A DNA stretch of 64,000 bases from Leptospira weilii serovar Ranarum str. ICFT (GCF_000332415.1 NZ_AOHC02000021.1:124001-188000), one strand, 5' to 3'. Positions 19,295 through 35,424 are shown, numbered from the stretch's first letter. A program made the numbers and translations. Notes: a model not told the origin generated them from the sequence alone.

Positions 19295-19897
19295 GTGTCG
19301 TTGATTTTCGGAGTTTGGTCTAAAAAAATTTCGGAAATTCGCTCCGTTGTGTTCGTTTCGAGAACCGTACTGTGTATGGAAATGTTATGGTTTGCTTCCG
19401 GTAAGAAAATTGAATCCGCTTTGATTGAGGGTTCGTTGGGTTTGGATTCTCTTTTGGTCCCGTTTACTTATTGGGATCGTTTGAGTCGGGAAGAGAAGAA
19501 AATCCTTCCAAAGCGGCTTCCGTCTCTGTTACGAAGATACGGGAAATACATTGCGGCGATGAAACGTCTTCATTTCAGGGCGGGTAAAATCAAATACAAC
19601 CGGGGAGTGGGGAAAATGAAAAAGTTAAGCATTCGTGTAAATACCGGGACTTGGGCGATGTTAGGCGCGCTTGCGGCGGCGCACGGGGTATCGCGATGTT
19701 ATCTTTTTAATTATATGCTTTGGTTGGAAGACGTTGGCGTCGGAGATTCTATCGTGGAAACTTTAAATAGAGGAGTTCCTAGTTTTCACCGGACTTACAG
19801 GATGATCTGGACGCTCGATTTACAGCAAAATCTAATATCCAGGGAATTGAAATTCAAACCGAACCCGATGGTCGAACGCTACCGCCGAGGTTCCTAA
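19295..19897 (+). CDS. DUF1564 family protein (Leptospira-specific paralogous family)
   Basis: The block from LPSLLRRYGKYIAAMKR through KLSIRVNTGTWAMLGALAAA to HGVSRCYLFNYMLWLED matches the DUF1564 family, a multicopy family I know only from Leptospira. The central part reads like a ribbon-helix-helix or HTH DNA-binding module (inference). A TTG at 19295 is preceded by AAGGAG at 8 bp, a much better ribosome site than either internal ATG (19376, 19382), so I take the TTG start. The 24 N-terminal residues added this way are not obviously conserved. Confidence 0.8.
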   Translation: MSLIFGVWSKKISEIRSVVFVSRTVLCMEMLWFASGKKIESALIEGSLGLDSLLVPFTYWDRLSREEKKILPKRLPSLLRRYGKYIAAMKRLHFRAGKIKYNRGVGKMKKLSIRVNTGTWAMLGALAAAHGVSRCYLFNYMLWLEDVGVGDSIVETLNRGVPSFHRTYRMIWTLDLQQNLISRELKFKPNPMVERYRRGS

Positions 19898-19901
19898 GAA
19901 G

Positions 19902-19941
19902 CGGGACTTCGATCGATCCGTGAAGGTCCGCCTAAGTCCCG
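19902..19941. terminator. hairpin after the DUF1564 gene
   Basis: CGGGACTT (19902-19909) pairs perfectly with AAGTCCCG (19934-19941), loop of 24 bases. There is no T-run, so it may be a weak terminator, an RNA-stabilising structure or part of a repeat. It lies 5 bp after the stop codon. Confidence 0.35.
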
Positions 19942-19984
19942 TAAGGTGAACTAACTTCCACGTCGATGTCGATTCAAAAACCGA

Positions 19985-20935
19985 CTAAAAATTCAGATTC
20001 TTTCGAATTTCCCGAAGGGCCATTCCTTCCAGAGTTTCAAAATTTTCGGAATTAGAAAAGGGGAGAGATTCGATGATCTTCAGACCGAAATTACCAAACT
20101 CGTTTTTGATCCACTTCTTGAGTTGTAGAACCGTTTCTTTAGAACGATCACCCGTGGGTTTTGCCTTACGGATAAAATCCAAAAGCTCGGAAATTCCAAC
20201 CTTTGTTTTGCTGGAAGTTTTAAAAACCGGCGGCAGGTTTTTCCCCGGCATAATATCTTTTAGAAATTCCAAGGTCGTGATCAACATGTGATAACTGGAG
20301 TTCGCCAGAGCTACCTCGTCGCATTTGTTCAGAATGAAAGAATCCGGAACTTCCATGATCCCACTTTTCATAAACTGAACCTGATCCCCGCCTAACGGCT
20401 GTAAAACGAGAAAGGAAAGGTCGACCAGTTTGGAAACTTCGATTTCATTCTGACCGATCCCGACCGTTTCGATAAACACGTAACGAAAAAAACAACGCAA
20501 AAGACGGATGACGTGATACGTGTACGGATTGACACCGCCTAACTCCAATTGGCTGGGTTGAGAACGGAAATAAATTCGTTTCTCACGCGCCGGAAGGGAA
20601 AGACGCGTTCGATCACCTAACAAAGAACCGCCGGAGATATGACTCGAAGGATCGATCGCGACAATCGCCATCGTTTCCCCGTTATCCGATTTTAGAAACT
20701 GAGTCGCGAGTTCACCGAGAAGGGACGATTTCCCAGCGCCTGGAGTTCCCGTAAAACCTACTGTGAGAGAATTCCGTCCGGTAAACCCGTGCGCCGCAAG
20801 AGCCTCGAAAAGATTTTTTCTAAACTCGAAAGAATCCGGTCTTTCCAAACCGGAGATGAGTTTTGCGAGAGGGAATTTTTCTCCCTCCCGCGCTCCAGCA
20901 ATGAGATCCGCGAGATCTTCTTTGGAATGTTTCAC
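19985..20935 (-). CDS. meaB: MeaB/ArgK-type G-protein chaperone of a B12-dependent mutase
   Basis: GTPase that protects and reloads adenosylcobalamin mutases. 316 residues: Walker A VGFTGTPGAGKSSLL near residue 60, MAIVAIDPSS with the catalytic Asp, GDRTRL, FIETVGIGQNEIEV (switch II) and the NKCD guanine-specificity motif. It lies 29 bp downstream of the mutase gene on the same strand, which fixes its likely partner. GTP hydrolysis gates cofactor transfer in characterised homologues. Confidence 0.95.
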   Translation of the reverse strand: MKHSKEDLADLIAGAREGEKFPLAKLISGLERPDSFEFRKNLFEALAAHGFTGRNSLTVGFTGTPGAGKSSLLGELATQFLKSDNGETMAIVAIDPSSHISGGSLLGDRTRLSLPAREKRIYFRSQPSQLELGGVNPYTYHVIRLLRCFFRYVFIETVGIGQNEIEVSKLVDLSFLVLQPLGGDQVQFMKSGIMEVPDSFILNKCDEVALANSSYHMLITTLEFLKDIMPGKNLPPVFKTSSKTKVGISELLDFIRKAKPTGDRSKETVLQLKKWIKNEFGNFGLKIIESLPFSNSENFETLEGMALREIRKNLNF

Positions 20936-20964
20936 TACCTTATCCGAAGCGAACCCGTGTAACG

Positions 20965-22977
<2,013 letters not shown>

Positions 22978-23004
22978 GAATTCCGTCCCGATTCGAGGTT
23001 CTCG

Positions 23005-23048
<44 letters not shown>

Positions 23049-23084
23049 ACTTGCTTTGATTTCCGCAAAACCCAACGAACCCCA

Positions 23085-24421
23085 ATGGACTTAGAAAGAA
23101 ACAATAAAGCCAACCCAATTTTCGTTTTCCTATCTGCGATCGGTCTTGCAGTCGTCCTTACCTTACTTTACAACTGGTTCGGAGAACCTTTAAATCCGGA
23201 GGCGATAGAAATGCTCGCCAATCTCCGTTCTTTAACGGAGGAAGGAAAGTTTTACTCCGATCAACCGCCGCTTCCGTTTTTGATTCTGAATCTTTGGAAA
23301 TCGATCACCGGACTCAACTATACCACGGCTCTGTTTTCTCTTTCCGCATTTATTTTTTCGTCCGCGATTCACTGGATCGCTTTAATACTTCAGAGAGAAA
23401 AATGGAAACCCAATCATTATCTTCTTTGTTATTTATCCGCGATCACTCCGTTGACTTTCTATATGCCTTTGTATTTTTATGCGGAGTTGTTCAGCTTATT
23501 CTTTCTGCTCATACTTTTTCTCGCGTTTAGAATGGAGACATTGAGCGACATATTCTTGTTAGCCGTATGTATCCTGGGGAGTTTCTTTTCTCACTTTACG
23601 GTTTTTTTAATTGGAATGACGATTTTCGTAATCAAGGCCGGAACGGTCGGAATTCGGGAAAGAAAGAAACATCAGTCCGTTTTTTTTAAGAGAAGGAACA
23701 TTCCTCAGTTGGTGTTACTCGTTTACATGGGAGTTTTTTTAACTCTTCTTACCGTTTTGATTACCGCCGAATTTTACGGTGCGAATTCATTCGAAACGTT
23801 TTACAAACTTTTATGGAGTTATTTGGCGAACTTCGGGCCGTTGTTTTTGATCCTTTATATCGGAAGTTTTCTTTTAAAATCGGAAAAAGAACTGAGTAGT
23901 GTCGCCGCGAGCGCGGTGTTGATGGTGATTTTACTCGTCTCCGCTTATTTTTCCGTTAAACCGACATCCGGAATCAACGCGATCAAGTTGAGTGCATTTA
24001 CGAAAGACCTCGTCAATCTTAAGAGTAGGGTCGTGATCCAGACGGACGAAAAGATTTACGCGAGCCCCGCGGTTTCGTCTTACGTGTATTTTCATTCCAA
24101 ACAAAAACTTCAATCCGTACGACCGAAGGAATGGAAAAATCGGGACTATTTGTTTTTGGAAGAAGTCTGGCTCGCGGACAAAAGAGAAATGCTCAAACGG
24201 TATAAGTTTAAAAATCCGCAGTTCGTCTTTTTATCGGGAGAACAGATTTTGATTACCGGATTTCTTACGAAAGTCATCTCCGGTGAGAAAGAGAACACTC
24301 AGATCAAGATTCAAGTCGGAAAAGCAAAGTCTCAACTTTTGCTTAAGACCGGCGAAACACACCTGAATCGTTTTCTTACGGGAATGTTTTTTGCCTCCGC
24401 TTTAAGTCCGGAACCGAATCT

Positions 24422-24425
<4 letters not shown>
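23085..24425 (+). CDS. multi-pass membrane protein, glycosyltransferase-like (GT-C-like) hypothetical
   Basis: 446 residues from ATG 23085; the longer frame from 23004 overlaps the leader of the divergent mutase gene. About nine hydrophobic helices span residues 13-310 (for example FVFLSAIGLAVVLTLLYNWF, HYLLCYLSAITPLTFYMPLY), then a soluble C-terminal domain of about 130 residues. An acidic-aromatic pattern LNPEAIEMLANLRSL and YSDQPPLPFLIL in the first loop resembles dolichyl-phosphate-mannose-type GT-C enzymes, which is suggestive only. Overlaps the downstream methyltransferase gene by 4 bp, implying a joint role, perhaps in an envelope glycan. Confidence 0.6.
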
Positions 24426-25201
<776 letters not shown>

Positions 25202-25494
25202 GAAGTATTCAAATACGATACGCCTGTGTACGACTACAACGAATCAAGTGTAACCCATGTCTCCGGTCTTAGAGTGTTACCGATATGCCAGAGCACAAAA
25301 CTTCCGGTAATGGATATTTAGAATGAGACAAAATCTGGCTCATAGTTTCATGGGACATAATGATGATTATCGGAAGTTGCCTGTTGCTCGTTTTTAGAAA
25401 GTTCATTTTGTAGGAGGACCATTCGTCTTTGAGGCCGTCGCCTCGTTAAAACTTAGATTACCTTTTGGAAAAGGTTCCAAAAATTTGAATGTAT
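25202..25494. other. gene-free gap, possible insertion-sequence relic
   Basis: No ORF is credible. The stretch around 25253-25330 (ACCCATGTCTCCGGTCTTAG then GTTACCGATATG) resembles the sequence found just past transposase genes of IS481/IS3-type elements as I remember them, but no transposase fragment or clear terminal repeats can be shown. Confidence 0.25.
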
Positions 25495-25522
25495 AAAAAA
25501 AGCCGCCTCACAAGGGCGACTT
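25495..25522 (-). terminator. rho-independent terminator of the DUF3494 gene
   Basis: On the minus strand AAGTCGCCC pairs with GGCGGCTT (one G-T pair) across a short loop and is followed by TTTTTT. It lies about 45 bp after the stop codon. Confidence 0.8.
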
Positions 25523-25566
25523 CCAAAACTACGATCGCAGATCATCCCTGAGGATGATTGATTGGA

Positions 25567-26811
25567 CTAAGGATAAATATAGTCGTCATCACCCGTGTGT
25601 GTGAGAGCAATCGCGGCCGCACCCGTTGCATTTACGGTCACGTTGCCGTTACCCGTGTTGGTAACTGTTACTGCACCGGTGGCATTGCTGTGAATCGTCA
25701 TCACACCATTGCCCGTATTGGTCGCAGTGAGCACACCGCCATTGTTTACAATGTTGATCGTTCCGGTACCTGTTTCAGTCGCCGCAACGTGTCCACCGTT
25801 ATTCTCAACGTTGATGTATCCTCCACCAGATACAACACCAACCACATCAGCCGAAGTACTACCGGTTACCGTAACACCGGACACAGGAGCCGTTGCCGGT
25901 TGAACAGCAGCAGGAACTCCGCTGGAGTTAATGATGGTATTCACCATAGTCACCGAAGCAAACAAACCTAACGCTCTACCGTTCAAAGTTGTCGGGGTTA
26001 AGTTACCAGCGGTAGAAAACGTAATCCCTGCACTTGCAATGATCGTTCCCACCATGGTTCCACCACCGGCTCCGTTGATAGTTGCCGCGCTACCTACTTG
26101 CCAATAAACGTTCTTTGCCTGAGCTCCATTGACGAGTATCACTGAACGTGGGGCCGCAGGGGCGCCTACCGTAAGAGCACTTGCCATCTGGAAAATCCAA
26201 ACTGCATCCGCGTTTCCTTGTGCATCCAGAGTTAGATCAGATCCGGTAATTAAGAATGGACCTGCAGCCGACTTATATACACCCGGGATTAAAGTTAATC
26301 CGCCTAATTGCCCTGCTCCGGGATCCATTCCATTGGGTCTGGAAGCAAGATCGTTAAAAGCAGCCAAAGCATCTGCGGCAGTAGTAGTCGCAGCTTCAAA
26401 GGTTGCAGCAGTTCCTTCAGTACAGGTCACTCCGGCAGGAGAAGGAACGTTCGTATAAATGGTTCCACTCACTGCGCCGATATTTAACGGAGTTTCCGTA
26501 TAACCACAGGTTAAATTGTGAAATCCGGTGATCATAGTCGAAGCGCCCGTAGTTCCCATATCCCCCGTAATCGAAGTGATGGTTCCCTGGTTTGTAATTC
26601 CAGCTCCACCCCCAAAACTCGCGAAAGTTGCAGCCGAACGAAGATCCGGCGCCGAAGGGCCGGCGGTCTCAGTATTGACTCCCAAAAGGTACAATGTCGC
26701 CGCCAAACGTAGATTTGACGGTTCATTGCTTTCGCACGTGATCGTGTTCATGAAAGACGCCACAATGAGCGCCCCAATCACACTTAGTTTCATATTCGCT
26801 TTAATTTTCAT
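25567..26811 (-). CDS. DUF3494 ice-binding-like lipoprotein with C-terminal glycine/asparagine repeats
   Basis: 414 residues, start ATG 26811 with GAGGAAAAG upstream. The N-terminus (IGALIVASFMNTITCESNE) looks like a spirochaetal lipoprotein signal with Cys as the acylation site. Residues about 60-285 are a DUF3494 domain: AATFASFGGGAGITNQGTIT, TSITGDMGTTGASTMITGF, LGGLTLIPGVYKS, AVWIFQMASALTV and the final KNVYWQVGSAATING/MVGTIIASAGITF/LNGRALGLFASVT series. The last 90 residues are short repeats around INVENNGG, INIVNNGG and VTVTNTGNGNVTV, predicted to extend a beta solenoid. Known relatives bind ice or act as adhesins; a surface adhesin role is more likely here. Confidence 0.85.
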   Translation of the reverse strand: MKIKANMKLSVIGALIVASFMNTITCESNEPSNLRLAATLYLLGVNTETAGPSAPDLRSAATFASFGGGAGITNQGTITSITGDMGTTGASTMITGFHNLTCGYTETPLNIGAVSGTIYTNVPSPAGVTCTEGTAATFEAATTTAADALAAFNDLASRPNGMDPGAGQLGGLTLIPGVYKSAAGPFLITGSDLTLDAQGNADAVWIFQMASALTVGAPAAPRSVILVNGAQAKNVYWQVGSAATINGAGGGTMVGTIIASAGITFSTAGNLTPTTLNGRALGLFASVTMVNTIINSSGVPAAVQPATAPVSGVTVTGSTSADVVGVVSGGGYINVENNGGHVAATETGTGTINIVNNGGVLTATNTGNGVMTIHSNATGAVTVTNTGNGNVTVNATGAAAIALTHTGDDDYIYP

Positions 26812-27117
26812 TTTACTTTTCCTCTTATTCGTACCGTTAGACGGGTAAGCCGATGATAAAATATATAAATAAATTAAATAATACTAATAAACATGATTCT
26901 AAGTCTTAGTTGGAATGATTCTTAACGTTTGTCCGTTTTGTAAAGAGTCATAAAGGATAAATAACGCTCGACAAAACGAAAAAAAACGTTTAAACCTTGC
27001 TTATTTCAATTACCGTGAGTTTGGCGGTTGAAATCTGAGCGAATTCAATCCCGGCCCTGGGGGGACTGGGTCGCGTTTGAACTAAAGTGTTATTTTCTTC
27101 AACTTAATCTTACTCCC

Positions 27118-27145
27118 GGTGCTGCGACCCTTAGGGAGCAGCGCC
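27118..27145. repeat. loop-conserved hairpin, copy 1
   Basis: GGTGCTGC (27118-27125) pairs with GCAGCGCC (27138-27145, one G-T pair) around the 12-base loop GACCCTTAGGGA. The loop is a variant of GATCCATAGAGA found in the other copies. Confidence 0.7.
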
Positions 27146-27181
27146 GTTGAGTTGTTTGCTTGAACTAAAGTGTTGCTTTCC

Positions 27182-27209
27182 CGGATGCCGATCCATAGAG
27201 AAGCATCCG
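27182..27209. repeat. loop-conserved hairpin, copy 2
   Basis: CGGATGC (27182-27188) pairs perfectly with GCATCCG (27203-27209); the loop contains GATCCATAGAGA (27190-27201). The stem differs from copy 1 at several positions but pairing is kept, while the loop is nearly the same. Confidence 0.7.
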
Positions 27210-27316
27210 CCTAAGTTTCCTCGGCCGCAACATACAATCGCTTTCGCATTCGTTTACAAAAAATAATTTTAAATCACAAGACTCGTGACCTTATTAAATT
27301 ATAGGTTTAATTTATT

Positions 27317-27952
27317 TTAAGGATATCTTCTTGAAAGAATATCTTCGAGATTAAATTCAATACATTCTGTATTTTGAATATTTTGAATTTGTTTTGTTTT
27401 TGATTGATACATTTTAAACATTCGCGTTATGACAAAACCGTGTGTGCACAACGCGACAACTCGATCGGAAAAAAGGTTTATCTTAGCCGTAAGGGAAGAA
27501 TGAATTCGGTCGTCCACATCCTGTTTCGATTCACCGTTTGGAAAACAAAGTGTGTCGTAAATCGGATCGGGGTTGTTCCATCGTTCCCAAAAGGATTTTC
27601 CGAAATAAAGGTCGACTTCGCTTATCAATTTCCCCTGCCCTTCTCCCAAAAACACTTCTCTGAAACCGAAATCGAAAATCGGATCTAAACCGAGCGTTGC
27701 CGATACGATTTCGCTCGTCCTTTTGGCCCTTCTAAGGTCGCTGCTTAACAAAATTTCCACACCTTTACTTTTTAAAATCGGGGCTATGGATTCGGATTGG
27801 CGTTCTCCTTTTGCCGTAATCGGAATTTCCAAATGTCCTTGGAGCCGACCTTCTTGGTTCCACTCGGTTTCTCCGTGTCTAAAAACGTAAATCGCATTTG
27901 ATTTTTTGAATGTATTTTTCAATTTTTTAGTTTCCACTCTTCCCAAAAACAA
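27317..27952 (-). CDS. cobC: histidine-phosphatase family, CobC-like alpha-ribazole phosphatase
   Basis: Phosphoglycerate-mutase-like phosphatase, probably removing the 5'-phosphate of alpha-ribazole-phosphate or adenosylcobalamin-phosphate in nucleotide-loop assembly. Catalytic FRHGETEWNQEGRLQGH (RHG with His near residue 25), LLSSDLRRAKRTSEI, Glu in the FGFREVFLGEGQG segment and the second His in VVALCTHGFVI. 211 residues. It overlaps the upstream cbiB gene by 34 bp, which is large, so a shorter version starting later is possible although no ATG is available before the catalytic motif. Last gene of the cobalamin operon; function assigned from context plus family. Confidence 0.8.
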   Translation of the reverse strand: MFLGRVETKKLKNTFKKSNAIYVFRHGETEWNQEGRLQGHLEIPITAKGERQSESIAPILKSKGVEILLSSDLRRAKRTSEIVSATLGLDPIFDFGFREVFLGEGQGKLISEVDLYFGKSFWERWNNPDPIYDTLCFPNGESKQDVDDRIHSSLTAKINLFSDRVVALCTHGFVITRMFKMYQSKTKQIQNIQNTECIEFNLEDILSRRYP

Positions 27953-28887
27953 ACTCCGATCAAATAGATCAAAACGTAAAATGCCGCGGTTAAAACGGAG
28001 GTTAATAAGACCAACTTGTTGGTTTGAAGAATCTGTTCCGTTTGAAATTCATTTTTGGGATTGCCCAGTTTCGGTTTTATACTTTGAATTCCGTCGTAAA
28101 AATTGGTCCCGCCGAGTTGTATCTCTAAAGCTCCGGCGACCGCCGCTTCGGTGAGTCCCGAATTGGGACTCGGATGTTTTCTTCCGTCCCTACGGAGAAT
28201 ATATAATGAATTTTTAAAGTTATAATCGAGAATCAAGGATGCAAATACGAGTATATAAGACGTGATTCTCGCAGGAAGGTAGTTTGCCAAATCGTCCATC
28301 TTGGCGGGGAAACAGCCGAATTTTCGATATCGATCGTTTTTGTATCCGAAAAGGGAGTCTAACGTGTTAATCGATCGATAAAACATCGCCCAGGAAGGTC
28401 CGCCGAAAACCGCGTAAAAAAGCGGAGCCGTAATACCGTCCACAAGACTTTCGGCGGTGCTTTCCACACAGGCTCGAATGATCTCGGGTTCGTCCAAATG
28501 TTTTGTGTCCCTTGCTACGATTCGGGAAACTTTTTTTCGAGCGAGTATAAGATCTTTTTGAACTAAAGCGTCGTAAACTTCTTTACTATGATCGATCATA
28601 TCTCGGATCGCGATCGTGGTATAAATCGTAAGGATCGATAAGAGCGTTGTCATAACCTGATGAAGTTCGTTCGAGAATCGGATGAGTAAAAACGGTATCA
28701 AAAAAGAAAGAGAATACACGGAACAGGACGCCAAAATTCCCGCGGTCCTTTCCGAAGTGCAGCGACGCCTGAAGAATTTTTCGGACGCTCTTGCCAGTTT
28801 ACCGATGGCGCGTACGGGGTGAGGAATATTTCTCGGATCCCCGAATATCAGATCGAGGAGTACGGACACGGTTACGATCCAAGGCAT
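27919..28887 (-). CDS. cbiB: adenosylcobinamide-phosphate synthase (CbiB/CobD family)
   Basis: Attaches aminopropanol phosphate to adenosylcobyric acid. 322 residues, integral membrane. The family's opening VLLDLIFGDPRNIPHPVRAIG is intact, followed by SLVDGITAPLFYAVFGGPSWAMFYRSINTLDSLFGYK and HPSPNSGLTEAAVAGALEIQLGG. Hydrophobic helices at about residues 55-75, 77-95, 215-232 and 295-315. One base separates it from the cobD-cobQ fusion upstream, whose product supplies aminopropanol phosphate. Confidence 0.95.
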   Translation of the reverse strand: MPWIVTVSVLLDLIFGDPRNIPHPVRAIGKLARASEKFFRRRCTSERTAGILASCSVYSLSFLIPFLLIRFSNELHQVMTTLLSILTIYTTIAIRDMIDHSKEVYDALVQKDLILARKKVSRIVARDTKHLDEPEIIRACVESTAESLVDGITAPLFYAVFGGPSWAMFYRSINTLDSLFGYKNDRYRKFGCFPAKMDDLANYLPARITSYILVFASLILDYNFKNSLYILRRDGRKHPSPNSGLTEAAVAGALEIQLGGTNFYDGIQSIKPKLGNPKNEFQTEQILQTNKLVLLTSVLTAAFYVLIYLIGVCFWEEWKLKN

Positions 28888-28888
28888 T

Positions 28889-32046
<3,158 letters not shown>

Positions 32047-32050
<4 letters not shown>

Positions 32051-32745
32051 TCGTTTCTCCGTTGTATGGATTCCCTATTCGATCCGTTTTCTTTCCAGTT
32101 GGCGATTCCTTGAACGACGGAATCGTGAACGGCCTTTCCGATAAGATGACCTAGAAGAGTGTGTTTGCCCGTATAACGCAATTCCGGGTAACGTGCGGGA
32201 GAAGCGAACGCGATACAATCGGTTCCGGTTCCGGTTGCAAGTTTCCGGCCCGCTTGGCTCGGTATTCCCGCTTCCAATACGGCGAGAGTTCTTGCCTCCG
32301 CGATCAAGGAAATAGCTTCTAAGGAAGTACTCAGATTCAAAGGAGCGGAACATTGTACAAGAATATTGATCGTTCCGTAGACTTTCGATTGGAAAGGAAC
32401 GTCTCCGATACGGACGGAGTTTCCAAGTCCTGCGGTGACGACGGATCGGATCCGTATATTTTCTTTTTGTAAAATGACTTCCGAATAATTTTCAAGAGAA
32501 ACGCTTGTGAGAAAGCCGACAACGTTTCCGGATTCTTCTTTTTGGAGCAAACGTTTGCGGAAGTAATCGATCGGATCTATATCCGGGGTGAGATCGTCGT
32601 CTCGAACGCGATGCCATAAAACACAATCGACTTGTTCCGTCCAACCGCCTCCGATGATCGCCCAACTTAGAACGTTATGCGGTTCTTCAAAGTTTGCGGT
32701 AAGCCAAGAAGCGGAATCGATCCTTACACAAGGCGCATCAATCAT
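32047..32745 (-). CDS. cbiZ: adenosylcobinamide amidohydrolase
   Basis: Cleaves the aminopropanol arm from adenosylcobinamide, giving adenosylcobyric acid for salvage. 232 residues with CbiZ features: LSWAIIGGGW, VGFLTSVSLENYS, VVTAGLGNSVRIGD, YGTINILVQCSAPL, ATGTGTDCIAFASP and TLLGHLIGKAVHDSV. Overlaps its neighbours on both sides by 4 bp, so it is fully embedded in the de novo operon. Because this operon also has CobU, which phosphorylates cobinamide directly, the cell has two ways to use scavenged cobinamides. Confidence 0.92.
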
Positions 32746-34126
32746 CTTGGAAACCGTAAACAGGATCGAACAAATCCTTCCGGCAAGGACGGATTGGACG
32801 CCCAGTGCGCGTGTATGTAGGAGGCGAGTACGGAATTATGAAAATAACCCTCTTCGTTTACTTCGTTCTCCTTTCTTTTTCTGAGTTTGTAAACCAATTC
32901 GATCGGATGCGATCGGTCGAGTTCCAAATCGGAATAACGAAACTGATGACCTCTGAATCGAAGTCCTTCCTCGCCGAAGATCGTTTCTTTTTTTGTAACG
33001 ACTTCCACATAACCGAGGGATTTTAATTTTTCGCGCATGGTCACGGTTCCGGGTATCAGGCCGACCATCGGACGGGATTCCCCTCCAACGAGCCGGATTT
33101 TGTTCGAAAGGTACATAAGCCCGCCGCATTCGGCGTATATAGGCCGGTTCGTATATGCGAATTCTCGAATGTCGTTTAACAAAAATTCGTTTTTTGATAA
33201 GGCGTTTGCGAAAAGCTCCGGATATCCGCCTCCAAAGTAAAGCCCGTCCACGGTAGGAAGTCGGGAATCGGAGATCGGAGAGAAAAACACAAGTTCGGCT
33301 CCGGCTTTATACAATCGCATTAAATTTTCTTCATAATAAAAATGGAATGCTGAGTCCAGGGCGATTCCGATTTTACAACGACTCGAAACCGTTTTGATTT
33401 TAGAGATTGGACCTGAAATCTTCGGAGCGGAACCTGCGATTTTTAAAACGGAATCGATCTCTAAACATTCCTCCCCTTTTTCACCCCAAAAAACGAATCG
33501 TTGTTCGGGTAAATTATCTTTCGAAGCGGAATACAGACCTAAATGTCTTTCCGGAAACGATTGTTCGGGATGTTTTAAAAAACCTCCCAGGATCGGAATG
33601 TCCGGGGACGCGTTTTTGAGAAGTTGAATATGGGATTTGCTTCCGATAAAATTGGTAAAAGCTCCCGCGAGATTGAGATCCAAATCGAAAGTTTTTAGGC
33701 CTTTTAAAATTGCGGAGACGGTTCTCGCCATGCCGCTTGCGTCCACAACGACTAACACGGGTGAGGCGAGCCATTTGGCGATTTCCGCCGTGGAGCCGAC
33801 ATCCGAGTCCGGCGAATGACCGTCAAACAGTCCCATCATTCCTTCTATGATCGTTATATCTACGTTATGACACGCTTGGTGAAAGACGTTTAATACGGAT
33901 TCTTTTCCCATCAACCATCCGTCCAGGTTATGGCATGTTTTTCCGGACGTTCGAGAATGATACGTGGGATCCAAATAATCGGGCCCGCACTTGAAGGTTG
34001 CGACTTTCAATCCTCTTTTTTGCAGGGCTTGCGTAAGCGCGAGAACGACCGTGGTTTTTCCGACGCCACTTCCCGTGCCTGAAATTACGATTCTCGGAAT
34101 TTTGATTTCAAAGTTAGAATCGTTCA

Positions 34127-34127
<1 letters not shown>
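32742..34127 (-). CDS. cbiA: cobyrinate a,c-diamide synthase
   Basis: Glutamine-dependent amidation of cobyrinate at positions a and c. 461 residues: ATP-binding P-loop VISGTGSGVGKTTVVLAL, FKCGPDYLDPTYH, TIIEGMMGLFDG, GAFTNFIGSKSH, then the class-I-like amidotransferase half with FGGGYPELFA, YAECGGLMYLS (Cys) and SYIHAHWASNP (His). Shares a base with the adenosyltransferase gene downstream. Length and order match CbiA (anaerobic route) rather than CobB-specific forms. Confidence 0.95.
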
Positions 34128-34659
<532 letters not shown>

Positions 34660-34663
<4 letters not shown>

Positions 34664-35424
34664 GGATTTCTTTTAGCCTTTCTGAAGCCGTGCGAAAAAT
34701 CCGAGGAATACAATCTGGAATCCGCAAAATCGGAACAGTCTAAAACCGGACCGACAAAAACGATCGCTGTGGATGAAATTTTTTCGGTTTTCACTCTCTC
34801 TGCAATGTCGCATAACGTTCCTGTTAAAATTTTCTGTTCCGGCCAACTCGCCTTCTGGACGACCGCCGCCGGGCATTTTTCTCCGTAGTAAGGAGTCAGT
34901 CTTTCGACGATCTTTCGAATGTGTAAAACGCTTAAAAAGAGCGCAAGAGTGGCTCCGGATTGAGCGAGAATTTCGAGCCTTTCCTTATCCGGCACGGGTG
35001 TTCTTCCTTCGGTACGAGTGATGATTACGGTTTGAGAAACTTCAGGAAGAGTCAGTTCTTTTCCTAGAGCGGCTGCTGCTGCGGTAAAGGAACTGACTCC
35101 CGGGACGATCTCGTATGGAATATTCAAAAAATCGAATCTTCTCATCTGTTCCGCCGTGGATCCGAAGATGGAAGGGTCTCCCGTATGAACCCTGGCAACG
35201 TCCTGGTCTCTTTCTTTAGCTTGTAGAATTACGGAAATGATTTCCTCCAAAATCATATTCGAAGAATCTAATACGATTGCGTCTTTTTGCGCTCTTTCGA
35301 TCACTGCCTTGGGTACGAGCGAGCCGGTATAAAGGACAACCGGGCAGGTTTCCACAAGTCTCGCTCCTTTTACCGTGATCAATTCCGGATCGCCCGGCCC
35401 GGCTCCGATGATGTAAACTTTCAT
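34660..35424 (-). CDS. cbiF: cobalt-precorrin-4 C11-methyltransferase
   Basis: SAM-dependent ring methylation at C-11. 254 residues with the tetrapyrrole-methylase motifs: VYIIGAGPGDPELITVKG at the N-terminus, VARVHTGDPSIFGSTAEQ, EIVPGVSSFTAAAAALG and PAAVVQKASWPEQK. LYTGSLVPKAVIERA, with the tyrosine and glycine typical of CbiF/CobM, separates it from the other methylases in the operon. A 13-bp gap follows the upstream cbiH gene. Confidence 0.93.

Larger units (their letters stand above)
26812..27316. other. intergenic region with dispersed repeats upstream of DUF3494 gene and downstream of cob operon
   Basis: No gene seen. It holds the 15-bp direct repeat TTGAACTAAAGTGTT at 27077-27091 and 27160-27174, each leading into one of two hairpins described separately, and CAATCGCTTTCGCAT (27235-27249), shared with 61990-62004. 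The part near 26850-26960 is AT-rich and should carry the promoter of the DUF3494 gene. Confidence 0.6.

Noticed and set aside
25202..25494. Functional insertion sequence
   Set aside because: No transposase ORF or terminal repeats; only a short stretch resembles post-transposase sequence.
25558..25971. Plus-strand Cys/Arg-rich repeat-like peptide frame
   Set aside because: Antisense reading of the Gly/Asn/Thr repeats of the DUF3494 protein.
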